This document shows, in pieces, positions 1 to 7,829 of a stretch of 64,000 bases of DNA. The notes beneath the pieces are model-generated. The model saw only the letters and a list, made by a program, of their open reading frames with translations, was not told where the DNA came from and searched no databases. Within the stretch, counting starts at the first letter, position 1. Every line of letters starts with the position of its first letter. This DNA is from Litorilinea aerophila (GTDB taxonomy: Bacteria; Chloroflexota; Anaerolineae; Caldilineales; Caldilineaceae). The translations under genes and the position numbers were made by a program. The stretch lies in NCBI RefSeq assembly GCF_006569185.2, contig NZ_VIGC02000004.1:62001-126000 (forward strand), read 5' to 3'.

Positions 1-19
1 TGATCTGGCCATGGCTGGA

Positions 20-59
20 GGGGGCGCAACCAGGAGTGTCGAGACCTGGTTGCGCCCCC
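20..59 (+). terminator. Strong hairpin ahead of the first permease gene (attenuator or terminator)
   Basis: Perfect 15-bp inverted repeat: 20-34 (GGGGGCGCAACCAGG) pairs with 45-59 across a 10-nt loop. There is no T-tract, so it is not a textbook intrinsic terminator. It lies just before a CUT1 permease gene. The solute-binding protein gene of such operons is normally upstream, here outside the window. Hairpins in this place commonly lower permease expression relative to binding protein by partial termination or mRNA stabilisation; that role is inference. Confidence 0.5.
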
Positions 60-143
60 CGGGTTCACCAATGCCCCGCCCAAGGGGTCAGTCCCGCGGA
101 GCTGACTGTTGCGGCGTGGTGTGAGCTGCAGAGGAGTTATGGA

Positions 144-1085
144 ATGGCCGTGCAATCTAAGCGTGGGGATCGTCCGGGTCGACCTCGTCGCTTCTATCTT
201 TCTCCCCAGGCTCGAGATAACATCGCTGGTTTTCTGTTCATCTCTCCCTGGCTGATCCATTTTTTGGGGCTCATCGCCTTTGCCATGATCTTCTCGTTCG
301 GGATCAGCCTCACCAAAACCGATCTCCTGACCGGCTTTACCTTTGTCGGTTTCGACAATTATGTTCGTATGTGGAACGATCCTCTCTTCTGGAAATCGTT
401 CCGGGTGACGGCCTACTACACCTTCGTGTTGGTGCCGGCCAATGTGGTGGTTGCCCTGGCCATCGCTATCCTGATGAACCAGAAAGTGGCCTTCATCGGC
501 CTGTGGCGGGTCGTCTACTACCTTCCCTCGGTGGTCAGTGGCGTGGCCGTGGCCCTGCTGTGGGGGTATGTCCTGAATCCCCGTTTCGGCCTCTTAAACG
601 CAGGCCTGGCTGCCATCGGTATCGAAGGACCCCGCTGGCTCTATTCCGAAGAATGGGCCGTGCCCGGCTTCATCTTGATGGGGCTGTGGGGAGCAGGAGG
701 CGCCATGATCCTGTATCTGGCCGGCCTCCAGGGAATTCCCACGTCCCTGTACGAAGCCGCGGAGATCGATGGTGCAAACTCGTGGCACCGTTTCTGGAAT
801 GTGACCATCCCCTTGCTGACACCTACCATCTACTTTAACGTGCTGATCAGCATCATCGCCTCCTTTCAGGTCTTCACCCAGGCATACATCCTGACCTCGG
901 GCGGCCCGAACAACGCAACCCTGACCCAGGTACTCTACCTCTACCGTAAAGGATTCCAGGACTTCCAGTTTGGCTACGCCTCAGCCCTGGCCTGGGCGCT
1001 CTTCCTGATTATCCTGGTGTTCACAGTGCTGGTAGTTCGGACCTCCGAGAGCTGGGTGTATTACGAAGGGGAGCTGCGCAAATGA
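144..1085 (+). CDS. Carbohydrate ABC transporter permease, CUT1 family (MalF/UgpA-like)
   Basis: Inner-membrane subunit of a binding-protein-dependent sugar importer, 313 aa, with about six hydrophobic segments. The cytoplasmic EAA loop that docks to the ATPase is at about residues 202-222 (EAAEIDGANSWHRFW). The N-terminal tail is basic (QSKRGDRPGRPRRF). The frame is open from 36, but ATG 144 is chosen because AGGAG lies 7 nt upstream at 132-136 and the family's N-terminus begins about there. Its stop overlaps the next gene's ATG (ATGA), so the two permeases are translationally coupled. The substrate cannot be read from sequence; neighbouring sugar-acid enzymes suggest a uronate or related saccharide. 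No ATPase gene is present nearby. Confidence 0.93.
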   Translation: MAVQSKRGDRPGRPRRFYLSPQARDNIAGFLFISPWLIHFLGLIAFAMIFSFGISLTKTDLLTGFTFVGFDNYVRMWNDPLFWKSFRVTAYYTFVLVPANVVVALAIAILMNQKVAFIGLWRVVYYLPSVVSGVAVALLWGYVLNPRFGLLNAGLAAIGIEGPRWLYSEEWAVPGFILMGLWGAGGAMILYLAGLQGIPTSLYEAAEIDGANSWHRFWNVTIPLLTPTIYFNVLISIIASFQVFTQAYILTSGGPNNATLTQVLYLYRKGFQDFQFGYASALAWALFLIILVFTVLVVRTSESWVYYEGELRK

Positions 1086-1981
1086 TCGAGCATGGCAAGG
1101 CGTATCCATCGTATCCAGCCCGCCGCGGCACTGACTGGCCATTGGTGGTCACCAAGATCACCGCAATTATTGGCCGAATCCTGCTCTATGTGGTCCTGGC
1201 CACAGGGGGGATTCTGTTCATCATGCCCCTGCTGTGGATGATCTCCACTTCAGTCAAGCCGGACCATCTGATCTACAACATCCCCATCGTCTGGATTCCG
1301 CCGGAATTGGACTGGCAAAATTACGTTAACGGGTGGACAGCGTTGCCCTTCCCTCGCTTCTACGCCAATACCATCTTCGTGACCATTGTCAACATCATCG
1401 GTCTGGTGCTCTCCAGCTCCCTGGTTGCCTTTGGCTTTGCCCGCATCCGGTTTTGGGGACGGGATGTGATTTTTCTGATCCTGCTGGCCACCATGATGCT
1501 GCCAAGCCAGGTCACCTTGATCCCCCTCTACCTCTTCTGGTCGAAGCTAGGCCTGGTCAACACCTATTGGCCCCTGATTGTGCCCCAGTGGCTGACCAAT
1601 GCCTACAATGTTTTTCTGTTGCGCCAGTTCTTCATGACCATCAATCTGGAGCTGGATGACGCCGCCCGCATCGACGGCGCCGGCTGGTTTACCATCTACT
1701 CCCGCATCCTCATGCCCCTGTCCAAGCCGGCCCTGGGTGTCATCGCCATCCAGGCCTTTGCCTGGAACTGGAACAACTTTTTTGATCCCCTCATCTATCT
1801 CAACGAGCCCAAGAAATACACCATCGCCATCGGCCTGCGCCTCTTCCAGACCACCCAGTCCCAGCAGATTGCCGAGACCATGGCCATGACCCTGGTGGCC
1901 CTGATTCCTGTCCTCATCGTCTTCTACATCGCCCAGGCCCGGTTCATCCAGGGCGTGGTCATCACCGGAGTGAAAGGGTAG
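1082..1981 (+). CDS. Carbohydrate ABC transporter permease, CUT1 family (MalG/UgpE-like)
   Basis: Second inner-membrane subunit of the same importer, 299 aa with about six membrane segments. The EAA loop is at about residues 190-208 (DDAARIDGAGWFTIYSRI). The C-terminus ends VVITGVKG, typical of MalG-type partners (usually GxxxGAVKG). It overlaps the upstream permease by 4 nt. The next gene starts 5 nt after its stop, consistent with one transcription unit running through the isomerase and MocA dehydrogenase. Family assignment is firm; the substrate is unknown. Confidence 0.94.
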   Translation: MIEHGKAYPSYPARRGTDWPLVVTKITAIIGRILLYVVLATGGILFIMPLLWMISTSVKPDHLIYNIPIVWIPPELDWQNYVNGWTALPFPRFYANTIFVTIVNIIGLVLSSSLVAFGFARIRFWGRDVIFLILLATMMLPSQVTLIPLYLFWSKLGLVNTYWPLIVPQWLTNAYNVFLLRQFFMTINLELDDAARIDGAGWFTIYSRILMPLSKPALGVIAIQAFAWNWNNFFDPLIYLNEPKKYTIAIGLRLFQTTQSQQIAETMAMTLVALIPVLIVFYIAQARFIQGVVITGVKG

Positions 1982-1986
1982 TTTTC

Positions 1987-2793
1987 ATGCAAATTGGACT
2001 CAATTCAGGCATTTTCCCCGCCACCTGGTCGCCCGCCGACAAGGTGGATGCTACGGCCCGGGTTGGGGCAGCCGGGTTGGAGTTGAACATCGATGCCGGC
2101 CAGCTATGGACCCAGCGCCTGGATCGGGCTGCCCGCCAGGCGCTGCGGCGTCAGGCGCAGGATGCCGGCGTGGCCATTACGTCCCTCTGCCTCAATGCCC
2201 ACTGGATCTTCAACCTGGCCAGCCCGGACGTGCGCATCCGGGATCTGGGCGTCAGTTTGCTCCTGGATGCCATCGACATGGCCGCGGAATTGGGCGCGGG
2301 CGCAGTCCTGGTACCCGGCTGCGACCAGGAGGAGTCGCCCGAGCACAAGTGGCAACTCTTCCGGGATGGCGTCATGCAAGGGATTGCCCGGGCCGAAAAG
2401 GCTGGGGTGACCCTGGCCCTGGAGGCGGTGGGCAAGCCCTTTCTCTTCAACACCGAGAAGCTCCTGCGCATGATCGAAGATTGTGGCGGCTCCCAGGCCC
2501 TGGGTATCTACCTGGATGTGGGCAACGCCACCCACGGCGGCATGGACCCGGCAGCGGAAATCCGCGCCGCACAGGGACGGGCCACGCTGGTCCACGTGAA
2601 AGACTGGAATCCTGCCCAGCCCACCGAGCGGCGTCTGGGCGCCGGCGGCGTCGATTTTGCATCCGCCCTGGCCGCACTGCGGGCCATCGGCTACGACGGC
2701 TTCCTGGTGGTGGAACTGCCGCCAGATCCGGCCGACCCGGACGCGGTGGCCCGCCATTCGGTCCAATTCCTCCAGGAGGTTCTTCATGGCTGA
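1987..2793 (+). CDS. Sugar phosphate isomerase/epimerase, xylose-isomerase-like TIM barrel
   Basis: 268 aa, the size of single-domain AP-endonuclease-2/xylose-isomerase-like barrels (IolE, hydroxypyruvate isomerase, tagatose epimerase group). Probable metal and active-site residues occur in the expected order: Glu at about 146 (LALEAVGKPF), Asp at about 177 (YLDVGNATH), His at about 205 (LVHVKDW) and Glu at about 240 (VVELPP). It sits 5 nt after the permease gene and overlaps the following dehydrogenase by 8 nt. Isomerase plus MocA dehydrogenase is a common pairing for conversion of unusual sugars or polyols. The exact reaction cannot be assigned. Confidence 0.88.
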   Translation: MQIGLNSGIFPATWSPADKVDATARVGAAGLELNIDAGQLWTQRLDRAARQALRRQAQDAGVAITSLCLNAHWIFNLASPDVRIRDLGVSLLLDAIDMAAELGAGAVLVPGCDQEESPEHKWQLFRDGVMQGIARAEKAGVTLALEAVGKPFLFNTEKLLRMIEDCGGSQALGIYLDVGNATHGGMDPAAEIRAAQGRATLVHVKDWNPAQPTERRLGAGGVDFASALAALRAIGYDGFLVVELPPDPADPDAVARHSVQFLQEVLHG

Positions 2794-3841
2794 GCAAATT
2801 GGTGTCGCCATCATCGGCTGTGGCGGCATTGCCCATTCCCACCTGGACGGCTGGCTGGCCGCCGCAGATCTCTGTGCCGTGCGCGCCCTGGCCGATCCCA
2901 ATCCGTCGGCCCTGCAGGCTCTCCATGCCAAAGTGCCCTCGGCCAGCGCCTACGCCGATTACCGGGAAGCCCTGGAGCGGCCGGATGTGGCCGTCGTCGA
3001 GATTTTGACCCCGCCAGGGCTTCACTACGAGATCGCCCGGGATGCCATCGACGCGGGCAAGGACGTGCTGATCATCAAGCCCTTCACGGTGGAGCTCTCC
3101 CACGCCGACGACCTCATCGCCCGAGCCAGGTCCAGGGGGGTGCGCCTCATGGCCGGGCAGCCCATGCGCTTTGATCCCCACTTTGCCAAGGCCCGTGAGC
3201 TGATCCAGGCCGGACGCATCGGCACCCCCACCCGCTTCTACAGCCGGGGCTTCATGCGGCAGGAGTGGCTGCGCAAGGCCACCCACTGGTTCTCCAACCT
3301 GGCCATCAGCGGCGGCATCACCATCGAAAATATCGTCCACCAGACCGACGCCATGGCCTGGATGGGCGGCCCGGTGCGCTCGGTGTTTGGCCTGGCCGGC
3401 ACCTTCCACACGGCCGACTGGCCTGGCGGCGGCCTGCCGGATGATCAGATCTCGTTCCTGATGCATTTTGCCAGCGGCGCCATCGGTGTGGTGGAAGGGG
3501 GCACCGCCCAACCCACCGGCATGCCATCCTTCATGTTCGAAGTCGTGGGCACCGAAGGCGGCATCTATCTGGACCATGGCGCGCTGGTGGTGGGCCGTGG
3601 CGTCCGGGAAAGCGACGGCTATGCCGAGCGCTATGAATTTCGCCGCGGGCGCAGTGAAGCGGCCATGATCCGGGCCTTCCTGGAAGCCATCCACGCCGGC
3701 GAGGATGTACCGGTGCCGGCCGCCGACGGACGTTACGCGGTGGAGCTCTGCTGGGCCGCCCTCCAATCTGCCCGTAGCGGGCAGCCAGTCTCCCTTCCCC
3801 TGGACCCGGCCCATTACCCCACGTATGCCACCAGTCACTGA
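2786..3841 (+). CDS. Gfo/Idh/MocA family NAD(P)-dependent oxidoreductase
   Basis: 351 aa. N-terminal Rossmann fold with the dinucleotide loop IIGCGGIAHSH at residues 7-17, followed by the GFO/IDH/MocA C-terminal alpha/beta domain. The frame is open upstream, but ATG 2786 has AGGAGG at 2774-2779 and starts at the canonical N-terminus. It overlaps the isomerase gene by 8 nt. The usual active-site triplet EKP reads IKP here (DVLIIKPF), so Lys is kept and the preceding Glu is not. Likely oxidises or reduces a sugar, sugar acid or polyol taken up by the adjacent transporter; substrate unknown. Confidence 0.9.
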   Translation: MAEQIGVAIIGCGGIAHSHLDGWLAAADLCAVRALADPNPSALQALHAKVPSASAYADYREALERPDVAVVEILTPPGLHYEIARDAIDAGKDVLIIKPFTVELSHADDLIARARSRGVRLMAGQPMRFDPHFAKARELIQAGRIGTPTRFYSRGFMRQEWLRKATHWFSNLAISGGITIENIVHQTDAMAWMGGPVRSVFGLAGTFHTADWPGGGLPDDQISFLMHFASGAIGVVEGGTAQPTGMPSFMFEVVGTEGGIYLDHGALVVGRGVRESDGYAERYEFRRGRSEAAMIRAFLEAIHAGEDVPVPAADGRYAVELCWAALQSARSGQPVSLPLDPAHYPTYATSH

Positions 3842-3864
3842 AAAACCACAACGGAAGACTTTAT

Positions 3865-3894
3865 GGTAGAGGCGCGCGGCCGCGCGCCTCTACC
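3865..3894. repeat. Perfect 30-bp palindrome
   Basis: The 15-base arm GGTAGAGGCGCGCGG is followed at once by its exact reverse complement, with no loop. It lies 23 bp after the MocA stop codon in a 209-bp gap. It could terminate transcription in both directions, but there is no T-tract. Its GTAG...CTAC ends resemble hairpin units found at 9980-10043 and 29564-29940, so it may be one member of a dispersed hairpin family. The rest of the gap up to 4038 shows nothing recognisable. Confidence 0.8.
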
Positions 3895-4050
3895 GTTCAC
3901 CCAGATATGGCCATAATTTCCTTCTGCATCCGTCCGTGATAGACTGATGGTATCAACCGACGTCCACATTCACCGACAGACGTGCTGCAGAAACTCCCCA
4001 GCATCCATCCTTAACTGCGCCCATGCCACGGCGCCTAGAGGAGGTAACCC

Positions 4051-5004
4051 ATGGCCAAACGCAAAGTCCTTGTCACCGGCGCATCTGGTCTGATCGCCGG
4101 TCTCTTGTTGCCAGCGTTCCAGGAACGCTACGACCTGACCCTGTTGGACGTGCGCACCACCAACCGACTTGGCCAGGAGATCCCCGGCATCCAGATCGCC
4201 GACCTGACCGACCGCAACCGGGACAACTACCGCCACCATTTCCAGGGGGTGGACACTGTAGTCCACTGCGGTTTTGTACGCGCGGCGGACGAAAACGACC
4301 CAGACCAGCGCTTCTGGGCCGAGTTCGCCAACGTGCAGATGGCCTACAACGTCTACCAGGTATCCTGGGAAGAGGGCGTGCGCCGGGTGGTGGTGGCCAG
4401 CTCCAACCACGCGGCCGACTACTACGAACCCCTGATCCTGGACCACAAAATGGACGTGGTCACGCCGGACATGCGGGCCCTGTCGGACAACTACTACGGC
4501 TGGGCCAAGGAAGCCTACGAGCACCTGGGCTTCGTCTTTGCCGTGGGCAAAGTAAACGCGGCCCTGGCGCCGGGCGTGCAGCAGCGGATCGGCCACCACG
4601 GCGGCGCCACCATCCTGGACCGGGCCCAAGGCCGCCCCCTGGAAAATGTCCAGATCCGCATCGGCGGCCCCCGGGAGACCGACGTGGCCAACTGCCCCAA
4701 GGGCGACCTGCGCTGCATGCGCCGCGCCCTGGCCGCCTACATCAGCCAGCGGGATCTGCAACAGCTCTTCATCAAAAGCATCGAAACCGAGGACATCCGG
4801 GACGAGAATGGCGTGCCCTTCCAGATCTTCTACGGCGTCAGCAACAATCCCCACGCCTTCTGGAGCATTGTCAACGCCCGCAAGGTCATCGGCTACGAGC
4901 CCCAGGACAACAGCGAAGTGCGCTTCCATGCCCTGGTGACCGAGCACATCCGCGCTGCCCAGGAAAAAGAGAGGCAGGGCACACAGAAACCGGAAACAGA
5001 GTAG
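4051..5004 (+). CDS. NAD-dependent epimerase/dehydratase, uronate dehydrogenase-like
   Basis: 317-aa extended SDR. Nucleotide-binding loop VTGASGLIAG at residues 8-17; catalytic Ser region VVVASSNHAADYYE; YxxxK motif YYGWAK. The SSNH motif near the catalytic Ser and the C-terminal block FYGVSNNPHAFW...GYEPQDN resemble bacterial uronate dehydrogenase (Udh), which oxidises glucuronate or galacturonate to aldarolactones. It is longer than typical Udh (about 265 aa). A strong ribosome site (GAGGAGGT, about 4038-4046) precedes the ATG. A DapA-family aldolase and a sugar-acid dehydratase follow, which fits an oxidative uronate route. Another sugar epimerase activity is possible. Confidence 0.78.
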   Translation: MAKRKVLVTGASGLIAGLLLPAFQERYDLTLLDVRTTNRLGQEIPGIQIADLTDRNRDNYRHHFQGVDTVVHCGFVRAADENDPDQRFWAEFANVQMAYNVYQVSWEEGVRRVVVASSNHAADYYEPLILDHKMDVVTPDMRALSDNYYGWAKEAYEHLGFVFAVGKVNAALAPGVQQRIGHHGGATILDRAQGRPLENVQIRIGGPRETDVANCPKGDLRCMRRALAAYISQRDLQQLFIKSIETEDIRDENGVPFQIFYGVSNNPHAFWSIVNARKVIGYEPQDNSEVRFHALVTEHIRAAQEKERQGTQKPETE

Positions 5005-5068
5005 CAGGAAAAACAGTCCAGGTCTGCTGAATCACCCCACCTACACCCACATCCACGGAGGAACCACC

Positions 5069-5971
5069 ATGTCCCAACCCTGGCGAGGGATCTTCGTCAT
5101 CGTCGTGACGCCCTTCACATCCGGCTACGAGCTGGACGAGGAGAGCCTCCGCAAAGAGGTGCGCTACTGCATCGAGGCTGGCGCCCATGGCCTGGTCGGG
5201 CCGGCCAACGCCAGCGAGTTCCCCACCCTCTCCGACGACGAGCGCCGGCGTTGGATCGAGATCGTGGTCGCCGAAGCCGGCGGCCAGATCCCGGTCATCG
5301 CGGCCACCACGTCCGGCCACTGGCTGCCCGCCCTGGAACTGAGCCGCCATGCCCAGCGGGTGGGCGCGGATGGCATCATGGCCATGCCTCCCCATGTCCT
5401 CCACCCAGATGCCGAAGGCTGCTATGCGTACTACAAAGCCCTCTCCGACGGCCTGGAGATCCCCATCTTCGTGCAAAATTACATCGGTCCGGTGGGCACG
5501 CCCATGAGCCCCCAGCTCCTGGCCCGCATGTGCCGGGAACTGAAGCACGTGGATTACCTGAAGGAAGAGACCTTGCCAGAGCCCAGGCAGATCAGCGCCA
5601 CCATCGCCGCGGCTGGCGATGCCTGCAAAGGGGTCTTTGGTGGGCAGGGCGGCATTTACATGCTGGATGAGTATCGGCGGGGCGCCTGTGGCAACATGCC
5701 CGCCAGCCAGGCCACCGAGGTGCACGTGGCCATCTGGGAGAAGCTGGAGCAGGGCGACGAGGCCGGCGCCCGCCAGCTCTTCAACCGCTTGCTCCCGCTC
5801 ATCAACTTCGAGCGCATGCACGGCGTGGCCGCCTACAAAGAGGTGCTCTACCGCCGGGGCATCTTCGCCACCCGCCTCTCCCGCGCGCCGGGCAAATACC
5901 TGGACGACCTGGATCGGGTCGAGCTGGATGCCATCCTGGCCGATGTGGAACCATTGTTTACAATATCGTAA
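5069..5971 (+). CDS. DapA/DHDPS-family aldolase or dehydratase, probable sugar-acid enzyme
   Basis: 300 aa, the standard length of Schiff-base TIM-barrel enzymes (dihydrodipicolinate synthase, N-acetylneuraminate lyase, 2-keto-3-deoxy sugar-acid dehydratases). The N-terminal family signature is present (GIFVIVVTPF) and the probable Schiff-base Lys lies in VDYLKEET. The segment FVQNYIGPVGTPMS differs from the YNVPxRT of true DapA and resembles 2-keto-3-deoxy-arabonate/rhamnonate-type enzymes, so a catabolic role is more likely than lysine synthesis. GAGGAACCACC precedes the ATG. Context with a uronate-dehydrogenase-like SDR supports a 5-keto-4-deoxyglucarate or similar substrate; this is inference. 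Confidence 0.82.
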   Translation: MSQPWRGIFVIVVTPFTSGYELDEESLRKEVRYCIEAGAHGLVGPANASEFPTLSDDERRRWIEIVVAEAGGQIPVIAATTSGHWLPALELSRHAQRVGADGIMAMPPHVLHPDAEGCYAYYKALSDGLEIPIFVQNYIGPVGTPMSPQLLARMCRELKHVDYLKEETLPEPRQISATIAAAGDACKGVFGGQGGIYMLDEYRRGACGNMPASQATEVHVAIWEKLEQGDEAGARQLFNRLLPLINFERMHGVAAYKEVLYRRGIFATRLSRAPGKYLDDLDRVELDAILADVEPLFTIS

Positions 5972-5993
5972 ATTTCTTTGAGGGAGGTTGTCC

Positions 5994-7829
5994 ATGAACC
6001 CCTTGGGGATCCGGGCTGAACGGAGCATCCACATCCCGGATTGGGCGCTGCGTCAGCGCCACCTGATCGCTGTCATGAACGAAGCCGCGCCCCTGTACCA
6101 GGAGCGCTACACCCGCCAGGATGGCACCTTTGTCTGGCGGGAATCCTGGCCCGGGATGGATGGCTCAGACGACGGCTACGAGAGCTATCACAACTGGCCC
6201 CTCTTCTACGCCCTGGGCGGCGACGAAGAACTCCACCGGCGCAGCCGCTTCCTCTGGGAGGCAGTGACCCGCCAGTTCACCCAGTATGGCCAGATCTACC
6301 GGGAGTTCGACGCCTACTACGACTGGATGCACCACGGCGAGTCCTCCATCTATTTTTACTACTTTGGCCTGGCCGATCCCAACTGGGAGCCGGATCGAGC
6401 CCGGGCCTTGCGCTTCGCCGGGTTCTACATGGGCGATGATCCAACCGTGCCCAACTGGGATCCGGAAAAGCGCATGATCCGTTCGCCCATCAACGGCAGC
6501 AAGGGGCCTCGCTTCGAAAATTCCTGGGACGACTGGTCCACCCACCGGTGGGTCCTGGCCGAATATCCCGTCCCCTTCGACGACCTGGACGTCCCCACCG
6601 AGCTCAAACCCTGGCGCGGGGAGATGGTCCCCATGGCCGACTGGAACGACGACGCGGTCTACGCCGTGATCCTGGAGGCCCTAAACCGGCGCCAGATGCG
6701 CTGCGACGTGCCCCTCAACCTGACCGCCACCAGCCTGATCACCCACGCCTTTCTCTACACGGGCGAGGACCGCTATCGGGCATGGGTGTTGGACTACCTG
6801 GAAGCGTGGGCGGACCGTATCCGGCAGAATGGCGGCATCTGCCCCGACAACGTGGGGCCCAACGGCATCATCGGTGAAACCATGGACGGCAAGTGGTGGG
6901 GCGGCTACTACGGCTGGCGCTGGCCCCACGGCTTCATGACCATCATCGAGCCCCTGACCATCGCCGCCATGAACGCGGTGCTCCTCACCGGCGACATGAG
7001 CTACCTGGACATCCCCCGGGGCCAGCTGGATCGGCTGTTGGAGCTGGGCCGGGAAGAAGGAGGCCAGCTTCTGGTGCCCTACCGCCACACCGACGCCGGC
7101 TGGACTTCCTACCGGCCCATGCAGCCCCACCACGCCGCCCAGATCTGGTACATGTCCCAGGATCCCCGAGACCGGCAGCGGCTGGACAGCATCCCCGAAA
7201 CCCGGACCACCTGGCTGGAGGTGCGGCCCGGCCGGGGCAAGGGGGATGACATCCACTTCGGCCCCTGGTACTGCTACCTGGATGGGCGCAACCCGGACTA
7301 CCCCCGGCGCATTCTGGAGGAGCAGTACGCGGAGGTGCTGCGGCGCATGGACCAGATCCGCAACGACCACGGCGACCCGGAGACGTGGGACGTGCACCAC
7401 TGGCAGAATGTCAACCCGGTGCACACCGAGGCCCTGGTGCAGCTCACCTGTGGCGGCCCCCAGATTATCTACCACGGCGGCCTGCTCCACGTGCGCCTGC
7501 GCTACTTTGATGCCCAGGCCCGACGCCCCGGCCTGCCGCCAGACGTCTCTGCCCTGGTCTCCCACCTGGACGCCAACAGCACTACCGTCACCCTGGTGAA
7601 CACCAGCCCCATCCACGAGCGCCGACCCATCCTGCAGGCGGGCGCGTTCGGTGAGCATCGCTTTACCGCCGCCACCGAGCTGGATGAAGCCGGCAACGCG
7701 CTACCCGGCCGTACCGTAGCAGTGAACGGCCGGCATCTGGCCGTGACCCTGCCGCCGGGTCGGGCCCTGACCCTGCGCCTGCAGATGGACCGCTACTGCC
7801 ATACGCCCGACTATGCACAACCTGTGTGA
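5994..7829 (+). CDS. Large protein of unknown function, possible alpha/alpha-toroid carbohydrate-active enzyme
   Basis: 611 aa, not recognised as a specific family. The frame opens at TTG 5988, but ATG 5994 has GAGGGAGG 7 nt upstream. The sequence is very rich in Trp, Tyr, Asp and Arg, with repeated aromatic-acidic helices such as DGYESYHNWPLFYALGGDEE and MWYMSQ-like segments, and no signal peptide, so it is probably cytoplasmic. Alternating helical blocks over residues 20-480 and a beta-rich last 120 residues resemble the architecture of (alpha/alpha)6 glycosidases and polysaccharide lyases. The Nudix gene begins within its stop region and may be coupled to it. Function is open. Confidence 0.72.
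   Translation: MNPLGIRAERSIHIPDWALRQRHLIAVMNEAAPLYQERYTRQDGTFVWRESWPGMDGSDDGYESYHNWPLFYALGGDEELHRRSRFLWEAVTRQFTQYGQIYREFDAYYDWMHHGESSIYFYYFGLADPNWEPDRARALRFAGFYMGDDPTVPNWDPEKRMIRSPINGSKGPRFENSWDDWSTHRWVLAEYPVPFDDLDVPTELKPWRGEMVPMADWNDDAVYAVILEALNRRQMRCDVPLNLTATSLITHAFLYTGEDRYRAWVLDYLEAWADRIRQNGGICPDNVGPNGIIGETMDGKWWGGYYGWRWPHGFMTIIEPLTIAAMNAVLLTGDMSYLDIPRGQLDRLLELGREEGGQLLVPYRHTDAGWTSYRPMQPHHAAQIWYMSQDPRDRQRLDSIPETRTTWLEVRPGRGKGDDIHFGPWYCYLDGRNPDYPRRILEEQYAEVLRRMDQIRNDHGDPETWDVHHWQNVNPVHTEALVQLTCGGPQIIYHGGLLHVRLRYFDAQARRPGLPPDVSALVSHLDANSTTVTLVNTSPIHERRPILQAGAFGEHRFTAATELDEAGNALPGRTVAVNGRHLAVTLPPGRALTLRLQMDRYCHTPDYAQPV

Noticed and set aside
2447-3838. 463-aa minus-strand frame over the isomerase and MocA genes
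   Set aside because: Antisense shadow with low-complexity Gly/Arg composition and no ribosome site; the plus-strand genes are conserved.
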